Positions 17,881 to 28,443 of a stretch of 64,000 nucleotides of DNA are shown here, in pieces. The first letter of the stretch is position 1; every line of letters begins with the position of its first letter. Origin of the DNA: Abiotrophia sp. HMSC24B09 (GTDB lineage: Bacteria; Bacillota; Bacilli; Lactobacillales; Aerococcaceae); assembly GCF_001815865.1 (NCBI RefSeq), contig NZ_KV822187.1, positions 62,001-126,000 on the forward strand, written 5' to 3'. The position numbers and the translations under genes were made by a program. The notes beneath the pieces were generated by a model, which made no database searches, was not told the origin of the DNA, and saw nothing but the letters and a program-made list of their open reading frames with translations.

Positions 17881-17903
17881 TTCTATCTTGTAAGGAGGTC
17901 GCC

Positions 17904-18257
17904 ATGTCGCAAGTAGTCTACTATACGCCAGATTCTGAAATTAAGACGGAATGTGCCAGCGAAGCCTTGGCCCTACTCCTAGGCAAGAAATGGGTACCCC
18001 GCATCATTGAAATCCTCAGCCAGGGACCCCAACGCTTTGGCCAGCTCCACAAGGAATTGGATGGCGCCAGCCCCAAGATGCTCAAGCAACAATTGGCGCT
18101 TCTAGAAGCCAATGGCTTGATTATCAACCACAAGGAGTCACAAGCCAATCAAGTGAGCTCCACCTACTGCCTGACGGATACCGGCCAGAGCCTAGTGACC
18201 ATCATTAGCGCCATGAAGGACTGGGGCAGCCAACATTTACAATGTGACCATTCCTAA
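17904..18257 (+). CDS. HxlR family winged-helix transcriptional regulator
   Basis: This 117-residue DNA-binding protein of the HxlR/MarR-like class has LLGKKWVPRIIEILSQGPQRFGQLHKELDGASPKML (about 28-63), the conserved HxlR helix-turn-helix, followed by the wing (YCLTDTGQSL). It carries two cysteines (near residues 13 and 113). Some HxlR proteins sense electrophiles through cysteine, but whether this one does is unknown. AAGGAGG is 6-7 bases before the ATG. Its target is not evident; the gene stands convergent to queA. Confidence 0.85.
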   Translation: MSQVVYYTPDSEIKTECASEALALLLGKKWVPRIIEILSQGPQRFGQLHKELDGASPKMLKQQLALLEANGLIINHKESQANQVSSTYCLTDTGQSLVTIISAMKDWGSQHLQCDHS

Positions 18258-18287
18258 GGTTAGGACTTTTTTGTCCTAGCCTTTTTT
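18257..18287 (+). terminator. Intrinsic terminator after the HxlR gene
   Basis: A 10-bp stem (18257-18266 with 18273-18282), a U6 loop and a trailing U-run overlap the HxlR stop codon. Confidence 0.85.
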
Positions 18288-18304
18288 GCTTGCCATAACA
18301 TAAT

Positions 18305-18333
18305 ATAAAAGCGTCTCCTTGGGGAGACGCTTA
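18305..18333 (-). terminator. Intrinsic terminator of the ymdB-to-queA operon
   Basis: A 10-bp perfect stem (18309-18318 with 18323-18332) lies just after the queA stop. U-rich sequence follows on both strands. Confidence 0.8.
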
Positions 18334-18336
18334 TTT

Positions 18337-19371
18337 TTATAGAATTAACATGGAATCGCCAAAGCTGAAGAAGCGGTACTCTGCCTCCACCGCATGTTCA
18401 TAAGCTGCTAGGACCGCCTCTCGATTATAGAAGGCTGATACCAGCATAACCAAGGTCGAACATGGCAAATGGAAGTTGGTAATCAAGTGATCAACTACCT
18501 TAAATTCAAAGCCCGGCGAGATAAAAATCTGAGTCCAGCCAGAATCTGCTCGAACTTGACCATCAAATTTAGTGGCAATGGTCTCCAGGGTGCGGACACT
18601 GGTAGTCCCTACTGCAAAAATCTTGCCGCCACGTGCCTGAACGGCCTGGATAGCGTCAGCTGAGGATTGGCTCAATTGATAGTATTCTGCGTGCATTTCA
18701 TGATCTTCAATGCTATCGGCTGAGACTGGACGGAAGGTGCCCAAACCCACATGTAGGACTAGGGGAATAATTTCCACTCCCTTGGCCTTGATTGCCTCTA
18801 ACAATTCATCGGTGAAGTGAAGCCCTGCTGTTGGAGCAGCCGCGGAACCATTTTCCTTAGCATAGACGGTCTGGTAGCGATCCGCATCCTCTAGGCGTTC
18901 CTTAATATAAGGTGGCAATGGCATTTGACCTAGAGATTCTAGAATTTCTAGGAAGACTCCCTCATAGGAAAATTCAATGATCCGACCACCATGGTCCCCT
19001 TCAGAGACGACGGTTGCTGTCAAACGGCCATCCTCGCCAAAGACAATCTGGGTCCCTGTCTTGGCGCGGCGAGCTGGCTTAATCAAACATTCCCATTGAT
19101 TGCCCTGGGTGTTATTAAGCAGCAGGACCTCCAAGTGCCCGCCTGTTTCCGGCTTGATACCGAAAAGACGGGCCGGAATAACCCGGGTCTCATTGACCAC
19201 CAAGGCATCGCCTGGATTGAGAAAATTAATAATTTGATCAAATTGCAAATCTTGCTTTTGGCCCGTTTGACGGTCTAAAACCAATAAGCGCGAAGCTGCC
19301 CGATCCGCCAATGGCGTTTGGGCGATAAGGCGCTCTGGTAAGTGATAATCAAAATCTTTGGTTGTTAACAT
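18337..19371 (-). CDS. queA: S-adenosylmethionine:tRNA ribosyltransferase-isomerase
   Basis: This enzyme converts preQ1 at tRNA position 34 to epoxyqueuosine using the ribose of AdoMet (344 residues). The N-terminus [21 protein letters not shown], the GGHLEVLLL segment, [10 protein letters not shown], the [10 protein letters not shown] motif (about 178) and [10 protein letters not shown] are diagnostic for QueA. It is the last gene of the long repair operon, 8 bases after ruvB, the usual ruvAB-queA order. Confidence 0.96.
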   Translation of the reverse strand: MLTTKDFDYHLPERLIAQTPLADRAASRLLVLDRQTGQKQDLQFDQIINFLNPGDALVVNETRVIPARLFGIKPETGGHLEVLLLNNTQGNQWECLIKPARRAKTGTQIVFGEDGRLTATVVSEGDHGGRIIEFSYEGVFLEILESLGQMPLPPYIKERLEDADRYQTVYAKENGSAAAPTAGLHFTDELLEAIKAKGVEIIPLVLHVGLGTFRPVSADSIEDHEMHAEYYQLSQSSADAIQAVQARGGKIFAVGTTSVRTLETIATKFDGQVRADSGWTQIFISPGFEFKVVDHLITNFHLPCSTLVMLVSAFYNREAVLAAYEHAVEAEYRFFSFGDSMLIL

Positions 19372-19379
19372 TTCTAGCT

Positions 19380-20408
19380 TTACTCTACTTTCTCTCTATC
19401 ATCTGGGTTGGAATAGGCATAGCCTAGGTGCTCATAGGCCAAGGCAGTCGCCTGTCTCCCCCGCGGGGTCCGCTGAATGAAGCCATTTTGCACCAAGTAA
19501 GGTTCGTACATATCTTCCAGGGTTTCGGTATCCTCTCCAATATTGACGGCCAAGGTATTAAGCCCTACTGGCCCGCCACCATAAAACTCAATCAGACAGC
19601 TAAGAATCTTACGGTCGATAGCATCTAAGCCATATTGGTCGATTTCCAGGACTTCTAGAGCGGTTTGAGCCATCCTTAAGTCAACCACGCCCTGACCCTT
19701 AACTTGGGCAAAGTCGCGTACCCGTTTGAGAATACGGTTGGCAATACGTGGCGTCCCCCGGCTACGCAAGGAGATTTCCCGCGCCCCCTCAGAATCAATC
19801 CGCGTCTCGAAGACATCGGCGGATCGTTCAACAATCAGAGCCAATTCATCTGGCGTATAAAATTGCATGTGGGAGACAATACCGAAGCGGTCCCGCAAAG
19901 GCTTGGACAGGGAACCTGCCCGTGTGGTCGCCCCAATCAAGGTAAAAGGAGGCAACTCAAAGTGGACTGGATGGGCCGAAGGTCCCTGGCCAATAATAAT
20001 ATCGACAAAATAATCTTCCATGGCCGAATAGAGGACTTCTTCGATGACCCGAGGTAGGCGGTGGATTTCATCAATGAAGAGAATATCGCCTGGGCTTAAT
20101 TCATTGAGCAAGGCCAATAAATCACCCGACCGCTCAATGGCAGGCCCACTGGTTGTGTGGAGCCCTACCCCCATCTCATTGGCGATGACCATGGCCATGG
20201 TGGTCTTACCTAGACCTGGTGGCCCATAGAGCAAGACATGGTCCAGGGCCTCTTCCCTTTGCTTAGCAGCTTGGATATAGATGGCTATTTCGTCTTTGAT
20301 TTTGGACTGACCAATGTATTCGGACAGGCGACTTGGCCGTAGACTGAGTAAGTTACTCTCGTCTTCCGGCTGCCAGTTACCCGACAGCATACGTTCATCA
20401 TGAGACAT
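19380..20408 (-). CDS. ruvB: Holliday junction branch migration helicase RuvB
   Basis: This AAA+ motor drives branch migration with RuvA (342 residues). Visible are Walker [10 protein letters not shown] (about 65), Walker [13 protein letters not shown], sensor 1/arginine-finger context [18 protein letters not shown] and the C-terminal winged-helix domain with [16 protein letters not shown]. It lies 13 bases downstream of ruvA. Confidence 0.97.
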   Translation of the reverse strand: MSHDERMLSGNWQPEDESNLLSLRPSRLSEYIGQSKIKDEIAIYIQAAKQREEALDHVLLYGPPGLGKTTMAMVIANEMGVGLHTTSGPAIERSGDLLALLNELSPGDILFIDEIHRLPRVIEEVLYSAMEDYFVDIIIGQGPSAHPVHFELPPFTLIGATTRAGSLSKPLRDRFGIVSHMQFYTPDELALIVERSADVFETRIDSEGAREISLRSRGTPRIANRILKRVRDFAQVKGQGVVDLRMAQTALEVLEIDQYGLDAIDRKILSCLIEFYGGGPVGLNTLAVNIGEDTETLEDMYEPYLVQNGFIQRTPRGRQATALAYEHLGYAYSNPDDREKVE

Positions 20409-20421
20409 GGTCGCCCCTCCT

Positions 20422-21009
20422 CTACTTTCTTAATAACTTGAAGGCTGCACTCAGCATTTCCTGAGTGGAAGTCAGGCCAGCTTCTTGCAGCGGCTTCTCA
20501 ACCTTCTTAATTTCCTTAGCCGAATAGCCTAAGCCAGCCAAGGCCTCTAAGGCTTCTTCTAAATGCTGTTGGCTAACTGGAGCCGATGCTTGCGTCTGCG
20601 CATGCGCTTGGAAATCCAGATTACCACTTAGGTCTAAGATCATTTGTTGGGCGGTCTTCTTGCCCACTCCTGGGAACTTGGTCAGGTAGGTAGAATCCCC
20701 AGAATCAATGGCCTGAATTAAGCCCGCATGGTCGTCCAAGGCCAAGATCGATAAAGCACTCTTGGGTCCGATACCCGATACCTTAAGCAAGGTATTGAAG
20801 AGTTGCTTCTCCTGATGATCACGGAAACCATAGAGGGTCATGGCGTCTTCCCGGACCACTAATTCTACCGGACAGAGGACTTGCTGGTGCAATTCCCCCT
20901 GCCAACGGTAGGGATTGGCGCAGAGCAGGCGATAGCCCACACCATTTGCGCTAATTACAAGATAAAGGGGCTGGATTTGGACCAGCTCCCCTTGGATAAA
21001 TTCATACAT
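20422..21009 (-). CDS. ruvA: Holliday junction DNA-binding protein RuvA
   Basis: This tetrameric junction-binding protein (195 residues) has an N-terminal OB fold ([12 protein letters not shown]...), tandem helix-hairpin-helix motifs ([16 protein letters not shown] and [16 protein letters not shown], about 80-130) and a C-terminal RuvB-contact domain ending AFKLLRK. It follows msrB by 5 bases. Confidence 0.96.
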   Translation of the reverse strand: MYEFIQGELVQIQPLYLVISANGVGYRLLCANPYRWQGELHQQVLCPVELVVREDAMTLYGFRDHQEKQLFNTLLKVSGIGPKSALSILALDDHAGLIQAIDSGDSTYLTKFPGVGKKTAQQMILDLSGNLDFQAHAQTQASAPVSQQHLEEALEALAGLGYSAKEIKKVEKPLQEAGLTSTQEMLSAAFKLLRK

Positions 21010-21014
21010 TAGTT

Positions 21015-21452
21015 TTACTCCACGTATTGTTTATAGTCGCTATAGCCAGCCTCATCCATTTCTTCGTAAGGGATGAAGCGTAGGGCTGCTGAATTAATGC
21101 AGTAGCGTAAGCCCCCTAGTTCCTTAGGCCCATCGCCAAAGACATGGCCTAGATGGGAGTCTGCCTTGGCAGAGCGTACTTCTGTCCGCACCCGGGCCAG
21201 AGAGGCATCTTCTTTTTCGACAATTTCAGAGGCTTGGATTGGCTTAGAAAAAGCTGGCCAGCCACAGCCCGCATCATACTTGGCAGCACTTGAGAAGAGA
21301 GGCTCCCCACTCACAATGTCCACGTAGATGCCCTTCTCATAGAAATCATCGTATTCGCCACTAAAAGGACGTTCGGTGGCATTTTCTTGGGTAACCTTGT
21401 ATTGGATTTCATTTAAGCCCTTGATGGCTTCTTGATAGTGTTCTTGACTCAT
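21015..21452 (-). CDS. msrB: Peptide-methionine (R)-S-oxide reductase
   Basis: This enzyme repairs methionine R-sulfoxide in proteins using thioredoxin (145 residues). The core [21 protein letters not shown] (about 42-62) and the catalytic cysteine in [11 protein letters not shown] (about residue 117) are clear. The two CxxC zinc motifs of some MsrBs are absent, and no MsrA domain is fused. The start overlaps the mutL stop by 4 bases (ATGA), so it is firmly inside the DNA repair operon, an uncommon place for msrB. Confidence 0.95.
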   Translation of the reverse strand: MSQEHYQEAIKGLNEIQYKVTQENATERPFSGEYDDFYEKGIYVDIVSGEPLFSSAAKYDAGCGWPAFSKPIQASEIVEKEDASLARVRTEVRSAKADSHLGHVFGDGPKELGGLRYCINSAALRFIPYEEMDEAGYSDYKQYVE

Positions 21453-23431
21453 AATTGGTGACCTCCTTGGTGTGGATCTTGAATCCGTTTGAATAGTTTT
21501 TCCAGGGTCTTGTCGGTAATTTGGACAAAGACTGGCCGGCCATGGGGACAGTGGAAAGGATCATCCAAACCGTCCAGGGCCTGAATGAGGTAGCTAGCCT
21601 GACTGTCGTCTAGGTAGTGGTTGGCCTTAATGGCGCCCCGACAGGACTGCATAATCAAGGCGGCTTCCTTGATTTGGTTAATGCTTAAATCTGGTTGTTT
21701 GACCAAGCGTTCGGTCAGATCCCGCACCGTCTGTTCTACTTCATGGGCTTCTAGCCAAGTTGGATAAGAGGCTAATTGATAGGTCTTAGGACCAAAGGCT
21801 TCTAAGACAATGCCCAGTTCTTCCAATCTTGGTAAGACTTGGTCTAATCCTGCTAGCTCAGCTGGGCTAAAGTGGAAGAGATAAGGTAACAAGAGGGTTT
21901 GCTGGGTCTTGGTATCCATTTCCTGCTTCATAAAGGCCTCATAGCGAATTCGCTCTTGAGCCGCATGTTGGTCAATCAGGTAGAAGCCTTCTGGACTTTC
22001 CGCAATCAAATAAGTGCCATGAATCTGGCCGACATAGCGTAAGTGACCAAAGGATGGACGTAAGTCCTGACCGCCACTAGGCTGAGCTTGGGTCTCCTTA
22101 TGAGACTCCTCTGGTGCCGCTTGAACTGGCTGAATAGGACTAGGCTCTGATTCCTCTAGCTTGCTGGCTTGCGCCACTTGGCTATCTTGCCAATCAGGGG
22201 CTAGACTTTCAGCCACCTGACTGATTGGTGCTGATTGGGCTGGCTGACTTGGTTGGCTTGCTTGGCTAGTCTTTAAGTCATCGTATCCGTCATAAGCCGA
22301 GTCAAATGTCGGCTCATTCCCCTTCCCATCCAAATCTAAAGGCATGACTTGGCTTGCTAGAGGACCTTGAGGGCTGGCTTGATTTGTTTGATGGAAGAGT
22401 CGGCCACCTGCCAGTTCTTGAACCTGGGCATTTGGCACAGGATTGAGGCTGGCTAGACTGTCCACCACCGCCTGAGTCAGCAATTGACCTAGTTCGTTTT
22501 CCTTGCTGAGCCGAACGGTTTGCTTAGTTGGATGGACATTCACATCTACTAGACGAGGATCTAACTCAATTGCAATAACGGCCAAAGGATAGCGGCCAAT
22601 CATGAGTTGGCGGCCATAGGCTCGTAGCAAGAGCTCTGTCAAAGCATAGGAACGAACGGCCCGGCCATTAATCATCCAGTGGATATAATGCTTAGAAGTC
22701 CGGGTCAACTGAGGTGGCGAGATATAGCCTCGAATCTTGAAGTCCAGATTCTCCGCCTCTAAGGCTATGAGCTGACGAGCTAGCGCCGGTTGATAGACAT
22801 TGGCTATAGTCTGGCGCAAGTCCCCAGTTCCGAAGGACTGGAAGATGGTTTGGCCGTCATTTACCAAATGGAAGCGAATGTCGGGATAGGCCATGGCAAT
22901 ATCCTGAATAAAGTTCAAGCTATGCTTGAGCTCCGTCTTCAGACTACTCAAATGCTTAAGACGGGCTGGCGTGTTATAGAAGAGACTATCTACGGTCAAG
23001 GTCGTTCCCTTGCGGGCACTGGTCATGCCCTGGGCTTGCACCTGAGAGCCGGCAATCTCAATATAGTGACCGGCTTTAGCTCCGGCTTGCATGGATTCTA
23101 CCCGGACCTTGGCGACAGACCCAATACTGGCTAGGGCTTCACCCCGGAAACCCAGTGATTTGATTTGAAAGAGGTCATGGACATCATAGAGCTTACTGGT
23201 GGCGTGAGGCAGAAAAGCCTTGACCAAATCTTCAGCATCCATGCCTTCCCCATCGTCAATAACCTTAACCTGCTGAATTCCCGCTTCTCGTAGCTCCACC
23301 CGAATGGTCTGGGCGCCTGCGTCAATGGCATTCTCCACTAACTCCTTAACGACCGAAGCGGGACGTTCTACGACTTCACCGGCCGCTATCTGGTTGGCTA
23401 AGGCTTCTGGCATTTGTTGAATCTTGCCCAT
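21449..23431 (-). CDS. mutL: DNA mismatch repair protein MutL
   Basis: This is a GHKL ATPase with endonuclease domain (660 residues). N-terminal motifs are [17 protein letters not shown] and [11 protein letters not shown] Gln/Ser/Ala-rich linker spans roughly 345-465. The C-terminal endonuclease metal motif [12 protein letters not shown] fits DQHA(X)2E(X)4E, and CPHGRPVF is near the end, so this MutL should nick DNA as in organisms lacking MutH. It lies 32 bases downstream of mutS and overlaps msrB by 4 bases. Confidence 0.96.
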   Translation of the reverse strand: MGKIQQMPEALANQIAAGEVVERPASVVKELVENAIDAGAQTIRVELREAGIQQVKVIDDGEGMDAEDLVKAFLPHATSKLYDVHDLFQIKSLGFRGEALASIGSVAKVRVESMQAGAKAGHYIEIAGSQVQAQGMTSARKGTTLTVDSLFYNTPARLKHLSSLKTELKHSLNFIQDIAMAYPDIRFHLVNDGQTIFQSFGTGDLRQTIANVYQPALARQLIALEAENLDFKIRGYISPPQLTRTSKHYIHWMINGRAVRSYALTELLLRAYGRQLMIGRYPLAVIAIELDPRLVDVNVHPTKQTVRLSKENELGQLLTQAVVDSLASLNPVPNAQVQELAGGRLFHQTNQASPQGPLASQVMPLDLDGKGNEPTFDSAYDGYDDLKTSQASQPSQPAQSAPISQVAESLAPDWQDSQVAQASKLEESEPSPIQPVQAAPEESHKETQAQPSGGQDLRPSFGHLRYVGQIHGTYLIAESPEGFYLIDQHAAQERIRYEAFMKQEMDTKTQQTLLLPYLFHFSPAELAGLDQVLPRLEELGIVLEAFGPKTYQLASYPTWLEAHEVEQTVRDLTERLVKQPDLSINQIKEAALIMQSCRGAIKANHYLDDSQASYLIQALDGLDDPFHCPHGRPVFVQITDKTLEKLFKRIQDPHQGGHQL

Positions 23432-23463
23432 GAAATCCCTCCTTTCAATAACTTCTTAGAAAA

Positions 23464-26046
23464 TTACTTTAATTGATCTTGCATGGCTGCTAGGCCTTCT
23501 AGGGCCTGAAGTGGTGTTAATTGGTTAATGTCCAAATCAGCCAATTGCTTGAGCACTCGCTCCTGGTCTTCTCTCAAAACCTTAGGCGAAGGCTTAGTCG
23601 CCGGCAGGTCGAAGAGCGAAAGCTGGCCGTCACTTTCTGGTTCTTGGCGTCTCAGCCATTGGCTGTTAGACTCCAATTCCTGCAAGACTTCCTGGCTTTG
23701 AACCAATAGAGATTGTGGCAGGCCTGCTAGTTTGGCGACGTGAATCCCATAACTCTTGTCGGCAGCCCCTTCCAAAATCTTATGTAGGAAGACCACTTGG
23801 CCCTTTTGCTCGGTGGCACCCACATGAATATTGCGTAAGACTGGTAATTTAGTCGATAAATCAGTCAATTCATGGTAGTGGGTGGAGAAGACGGTGGCTG
23901 CTTGCACTTCTTGAGCCAGGTAATAAAGAATGGCTTCGGCAAGGGCCATGCCATCGAAGGTGGCAGTCCCCCGCCCGATTTCGTCGAAGAGCAGGAGCGA
24001 TCGTGGGGTCGCTTCGCGCAGGGCCACATTGGTTTCCATCATTTCCACCATGAAGGTCGACTGACCACTAGAAATATCATCAGAAGCCCCTATCCGGGTG
24101 AAAATCTTATCGACAATTGGCAGCTTGGCCGACTTGGCTGGCACAAAACAACCAATCTGGTTGAGAATGACGCAGAAGGCAATCTGTCGCATATAGGTAC
24201 TCTTCCCTGACATGTTAGGACCTGTTAAAAGCAGCAGAGGCTGGTCTGGTAAGAGGACAAAGTCATTAGGCACAAAAGCAGCCTTACCGATTAATTTTTC
24301 TAAGGCTGGATGGCGGCTAGCCTCCAGTTGGAAATGCTTGGCTTCTGCCACCAATTCTGGCTGACAGTAATCTTCCCGCTCACTTAGACTGGCAAAGTTA
24401 GCCAAGACATCTAGGCTGGCAATCTGGCTAGCCAAGGTCTGTAACTGGCCTGTAAAAGCCGCAATGGCTTGGCGTAGCTCGGTGAAGAGCTGGTATTCTA
24501 ACTGGGTGGCCTTTTCTTGGGCACCCAGGATGGTGGTCTCAAGTTGCTTGAGTTCCTCCGTAATAAACCGCTCCGCATTACTGAGGGTTTGCTTGCGGAT
24601 ATAGCGCGGATCATCAAAGTTAGCTGATTGAAGGCGGCTCATTTCAATATAGTAGCCAAAAACCTTGTTGTAGCCAACTTTGAGGGTTTTCAGCCCCGTT
24701 CTCTCACGTTCACGTTGTTGTAATTCTGCCAACCATTGGTGGCCATTAGCTAAGGCATCCCGGTATTGGTCCAATTCCTCATGGTAGCCCGGCCGAATGA
24801 TATTGCCTTCGGTCACTGATATTGGTGGTTCATCCGCTAAAACTGTGTCAATGAGCTGATAGAGCTCCTGAAAGTCCGGCAAGCGCTCAAAGAGCACCTG
24901 ATTCTGGCTAGCATTGAGTCCGTCTAAAATCCGATTAATATGCGGAATCTGGCCAAGGGATTGGCGCAAATGGTCCACGTCACGAGCATTGGCAGTCCCC
25001 AGACTAATCCGCGTCACAAGACGCTCCAAGTCATAGACAGTTTCAAAGGCGGCAATCAGGTCTAAACGTTCAAAATAGGCCGACATGAGTTGGGCCACCT
25101 GTTGGTGACGCTGACGCAAAAGGCCTTCGTCAATCAGGGGCTTTTCTAGCCACTGATGCAGCATGCGGCCACCCATGGCCGTCTTGGTATGATCAATCAA
25201 CCAGAGCAGACTGCCCTTCTTACGCCCTGTTCTCAGAGACTTGGTTAATTCCAACTGACTTTTAGCAAAATGATTCATCTGCAGATAGTCAGCTAAGGCA
25301 TAACGGACAACAGGCTGCAAATGACCTAGAGCTTGTTTTTGAATGCTGTAAAGATAAGCTAGCAGGAGATTCAAGAGGCTGGCTTCTTGAGAGCTGGCTT
25401 GGTCTAGCACCCACTGGGTCCCTACCTCCATCTGGTCGGTTAGGTCAAAGCTAGACAGATAAATAGCCAATTGCTGGATAATTTGGTCTTTGAGCTCGGT
25501 ATCCAGACTGCTATCGACTACTATCTCACTTGGTTTGAGGGCATAGAGCTCACTAAAGAGCTGGGCTTGTCTTGGCGTTTGGGTGACTTTAATTTCCCCA
25601 GTAGAGACATCAATGGCCGCCAGGTAGAAGGTCTGGCCTTCCTGACGTAAGGCCACTAAGTAGTTATTCTCCTTGACTTCAAGGGCTTCTTCTTCAATCA
25701 GGGTCCCAGGCGTAATGACTTGAACCACTTCCCGTTTGACCATGCCCTTGGTTAGTTTTGGATCTTCCACCTGCTCACAGATGGCTACCTTATTGCCTGA
25801 CTCAATCAGACGTTTGATATAATCTTTGGCTGAGTGATAAGGGACTCCACACATAGGGATGGGGTTGTCGGCCTTCTTATTGCGGGAGGTCAGGGTAATT
25901 TCCAGTATCTTGGCAGCCTTAAGGGCATCGTCGAAGAACATCTCATAAAAGTCCCCCAAACGATAGAAAAGGAAGGCATCCGGATATTGGGCTTTAATTT
26001 CATGATATTGCGCCATCATGGGCGTCATTTTAGCTTCTGCAGTCAC
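23464..26046 (-). CDS. mutS: DNA mismatch repair protein MutS
   Basis: This is the mismatch recognition ATPase (860 residues). The mismatch-binding Phe-x-Glu lies in RLGDFYEMFF (about 30), Walker A is TGPNMSGKSTYM (about 610), and LLFDEIGRGTATFDGMA and STHYHELT follow. The open frame reaches ATG 26055, but GGGAGG abuts that codon. GTG 26046 (then TAEAKMTPMMAQY), with GGGAGG 9 bases upstream, is the better start, and its N-terminus matches the usual MutS length. Confidence 0.95.
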   Translation of the reverse strand: MTAEAKMTPMMAQYHEIKAQYPDAFLFYRLGDFYEMFFDDALKAAKILEITLTSRNKKADNPIPMCGVPYHSAKDYIKRLIESGNKVAICEQVEDPKLTKGMVKREVVQVITPGTLIEEEALEVKENNYLVALRQEGQTFYLAAIDVSTGEIKVTQTPRQAQLFSELYALKPSEIVVDSSLDTELKDQIIQQLAIYLSSFDLTDQMEVGTQWVLDQASSQEASLLNLLLAYLYSIQKQALGHLQPVVRYALADYLQMNHFAKSQLELTKSLRTGRKKGSLLWLIDHTKTAMGGRMLHQWLEKPLIDEGLLRQRHQQVAQLMSAYFERLDLIAAFETVYDLERLVTRISLGTANARDVDHLRQSLGQIPHINRILDGLNASQNQVLFERLPDFQELYQLIDTVLADEPPISVTEGNIIRPGYHEELDQYRDALANGHQWLAELQQRERERTGLKTLKVGYNKVFGYYIEMSRLQSANFDDPRYIRKQTLSNAERFITEELKQLETTILGAQEKATQLEYQLFTELRQAIAAFTGQLQTLASQIASLDVLANFASLSEREDYCQPELVAEAKHFQLEASRHPALEKLIGKAAFVPNDFVLLPDQPLLLLTGPNMSGKSTYMRQIAFCVILNQIGCFVPAKSAKLPIVDKIFTRIGASDDISSGQSTFMVEMMETNVALREATPRSLLLFDEIGRGTATFDGMALAEAILYYLAQEVQAATVFSTHYHELTDLSTKLPVLRNIHVGATEQKGQVVFLHKILEGAADKSYGIHVAKLAGLPQSLLVQSQEVLQELESNSQWLRRQEPESDGQLSLFDLPATKPSPKVLREDQERVLKQLADLDINQLTPLQALEGLAAMQDQLK

Positions 26047-26064
26047 GGAGGGCATCCTCCCTTC

Positions 26065-26865
26065 TTAATAGTATTTGCTTAGAGACTCCTGGGTCACCTG
26101 AATCGGCACAATGGACTTGGCAAGCCCTGTCTTATCATCTAAATCAATCAAGCAGGCACTGAGCACCAATGGCCCCTTGCTTTCTTGAACTAGGCGCGTT
26201 GGCAACTGGCTGGTGAAGCGCTGAATGACTTCCTTAGCCGCAAAGCCCAGAATACTGTCTTGGGCTCCTGTCATGCCCACGTCAGTCAGACTAGCAGTTC
26301 CGCCTGCCAAGACCTTGGCATCATTGGTTTGAACATGGGTATGGGTTCCGACGACAGCCGACACACGGCCATCTAAATAATGGGCCAGGGCCAACTTCTC
26401 GCTAGTCGCTTCCGCATGGCAATCTACAAAGATAAAAGGTGTTTGCTTACGGGCCTGATCTACTAGTTCATCAATCATGAGAAAGGGACTGGTGACCGGA
26501 TTCATAAAGACAGTACCTAGGACATTAATGACCGCCACTTGATATTGGTTATAGCGCACATAGTGGATACCCTTGCCAGGCGTTGTGGCCGGCAAATTAG
26601 CAGGACGCACCAAAGGCTTGGCTCCTTCTATGAAGTTATAGAGGTCCCGGTTATCAAAGGAATGGTTGCCCAAGGTAATGGCTTCTACGCCTAGGCTTAG
26701 AATTTGCTTATAGAGTTTCTCAGTCAAGCCTCGGCCATCGGCGGCATTCTCTGCATTGACGATGGTTACTTGGGGCCGGTGAGTCTGCTTAAGATAAGGC
26801 AGATAGCTAGTTAAGGCCTCCATACCTGCAGTGCCCACAATATCGCCAACAAATAATAGCTTCAT
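26065..26865 (-). CDS. ymdB: YmdB-type metallophosphoesterase (TIGR00282 family)
   Basis: This 266-residue calcineurin-like phosphodiesterase has metal motifs LLFVGDIVG (Asp 8), NAENAADGRG (Asn/Glu about 38-45), LGNHSFDN (about 68) and VDCHAEATSEK, VGTHTHVQTND. The Bacillus subtilis homologue hydrolyses 2',3'-cyclic nucleotides and affects biofilm and motility decisions; the role here is inferred. It leads the mutSL-ruvAB-queA run, with mutS starting 18 bases downstream. Confidence 0.9.
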   Translation of the reverse strand: MKLLFVGDIVGTAGMEALTSYLPYLKQTHRPQVTIVNAENAADGRGLTEKLYKQILSLGVEAITLGNHSFDNRDLYNFIEGAKPLVRPANLPATTPGKGIHYVRYNQYQVAVINVLGTVFMNPVTSPFLMIDELVDQARKQTPFIFVDCHAEATSEKLALAHYLDGRVSAVVGTHTHVQTNDAKVLAGGTASLTDVGMTGAQDSILGFAAKEVIQRFTSQLPTRLVQESKGPLVLSACLIDLDDKTGLAKSIVPIQVTQESLSKYY

Positions 26866-26949
26866 GGTCTCCCTCTTTCTCTTTTGACATCTCTTTTATT
26901 TTACCAATCCTTAGCCCTAAAATAAAGGAAAAAGGCGTTAGCTTCCCCA

Positions 26950-26983
26950 TTAAAAAAAGCGCTGAATCCTTAGATTCAGTCGC
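26950..26983 (-). terminator. Intrinsic terminator after coaD
   Basis: The stem GCGACUGAAUC with GAUUCAGCGC and a 4-base loop is followed by U7 directly behind the coaD stop. Confidence 0.85.
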
Positions 26984-27484
26984 TTATTTACTTTGATATT
27001 TAGACTGGAGCGAACCAATGAGGTTAGCTGGCACCAAACTGGTCAAATCGCCACCATAGCTGGCAATCTCCTTGACCAGGCTAGAGCTAATGTGCTGATA
27101 GGCTGGCTGGGCTTGCAGGAAAATGGTCTCCAGGTCAGGATTGAGGCCCCGATTGGCTTGAGCAATGGGTAATTCATAGACATAATCCCCTGAATGGCGC
27201 AGACCGCGAACTAGGCAAGTGGCCCCAAGTTCTTTGGCTAGGTCGGCCATGAGCTGGCCTTCTAGCACCTGGATTGACACATTAGGTAAATGACCCAAGC
27301 AAGCCTGCAAATGAGCCAAGCGCTCTTCTAAGCTGAAGAGTGGCTGTTTGAGGGCATTGACTCCCACCACTACATAGAGACGGTTGAAAAGCCGGCTGGC
27401 CCGTTCAATCAAATCCACATGTCCCAAGGTAATAGGATCAAAACTCCCTGCAAAGAGAGCCACGGTTTCTTGTCTATCGGCCAT
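26984..27484 (-). CDS. coaD: Phosphopantetheine adenylyltransferase
   Basis: This is the fourth step of coenzyme A synthesis (166 residues). The nucleotidyltransferase motif ALFAGSFDPITLGHVDLIERA (HxGH form) and the late ISSSLVKEIASYGGD motif are diagnostic. It follows rsmD by 12 bases, the usual rsmD-coaD pairing. Confidence 0.96.
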   Translation of the reverse strand: MADRQETVALFAGSFDPITLGHVDLIERASRLFNRLYVVVGVNALKQPLFSLEERLAHLQACLGHLPNVSIQVLEGQLMADLAKELGATCLVRGLRHSGDYVYELPIAQANRGLNPDLETIFLQAQPAYQHISSSLVKEIASYGGDLTSLVPANLIGSLQSKYQSK

Positions 27485-27496
27485 AAGCCTTCCTCC

Positions 27497-28063
27497 TTAA
27501 TCCGCTTCTGACATCCCGTAGAAATGAATCTGGGTTTGGCCATAGCGTTTGTGTTGATAGCGTTGATAGCCGGCAATGACCGCTGGCAAGTCCGTCACAT
27601 CATCGGTCTCGCAAACCAGAGTCGTCTCAGGACCGATTAAGCCTTGGGCTTGCAGCCATTCAATGTCTTCTACCAGTTTCTGTTTGGCATAGGGTGGATC
27701 TAATAAGACCAGGTCGAAGACCAAGTCAGCTTGAGAGACTTTTAGGCTTTGAAGGCTCTTGCGATTGTCCCCTGCCAAAACTGTGAAGCGGTCTTCTTCC
27801 TTGGTCATGACGATGTTTTGCTCTATGGTCTGTAAGGCCGGACGGTACTTTTCGGTCATGACCGCGCGGTCCATGCCGCGAGAAACAGCTTCAATAGCCA
27901 GAGCCCCGCTGCCCCCATAGAAATCCAGGCAAAGGCCACCATCAAAAAAGCCACCCAAAGATGAGAAGATGGCTTCCTTAATTTTGTCGGTAGTCGGCCG
28001 CGTGTTGAGGCCTGGAACAGGCTTAAGTGGACGGCTGCCATAACGTCCTGCGACTACTCTCAT
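27497..28063 (-). CDS. rsmD: 16S rRNA (guanine(966)-N2)-methyltransferase
   Basis: This AdoMet-dependent methyltransferase modifies G966 of 16S rRNA (188 residues). The N-terminus MRVVAGRYGSRPLKPVPG, the Rossmann glycine loop LDFYGGSGALAIEA (about 44-57) and the catalytic DLVLLDPPYAK (about 115) are clear. It overlaps ylbG by 4 bases. Confidence 0.94.
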   Translation of the reverse strand: MRVVAGRYGSRPLKPVPGLNTRPTTDKIKEAIFSSLGGFFDGGLCLDFYGGSGALAIEAVSRGMDRAVMTEKYRPALQTIEQNIVMTKEEDRFTVLAGDNRKSLQSLKVSQADLVFDLVLLDPPYAKQKLVEDIEWLQAQGLIGPETTLVCETDDVTDLPAVIAGYQRYQHKRYGQTQIHFYGMSEAD

Positions 28064-28443
28064 GCTGGCGCCCCACTCTCAGCGACCGATTCATTCTTGT
28101 CGAGTGAAGAGGCCAAATCAGATAAGAAATTATCCTTGTGTTGGCCGGCCAAGTTGCCCTTCTCGCTCTCTGGTTTGAGGTCTGGATCCTTACGGTTAGG
28201 AATGGCGTCCTTGAAGGTCATGTCGATGTCATCGCGCATGGACCCTTCCACCTTACGCACGAAGTGTAGGCGATTGAGTTGTTGGGTCACTTGGTCTACT
28301 TGGTTGGCATTGACGTAGAGCACCACATAACGTAGCCGATCACTAATATAGTGGACATGACCGTATTTTCGAATATTCTTGACTTGTTTCAAGGAATAGA
28401 GCCAGACAATAAGCTCTTTACGCTTGACCATCTTAAATTCCAT
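28060..28443 (-). CDS. ylbG: YlbG family (DUF2129) protein
   Basis: This small protein of 127 residues has a core (about 5-85, RKELIVWLYSLKQVKNIRKYG...) matching the YlbG/DUF2129 family conserved beside rsmD and coaD in Firmicutes; its function is unknown. A charged tail of about 40 residues follows. AAGGAGG lies 6 bases before ATG 28443, and the gene overlaps the ftsW end by 11 bases. Confidence 0.85.
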   Translation of the reverse strand: MEFKMVKRKELIVWLYSLKQVKNIRKYGHVHYISDRLRYVVLYVNANQVDQVTQQLNRLHFVRKVEGSMRDDIDMTFKDAIPNRKDPDLKPESEKGNLAGQHKDNFLSDLASSLDKNESVAESGAPA

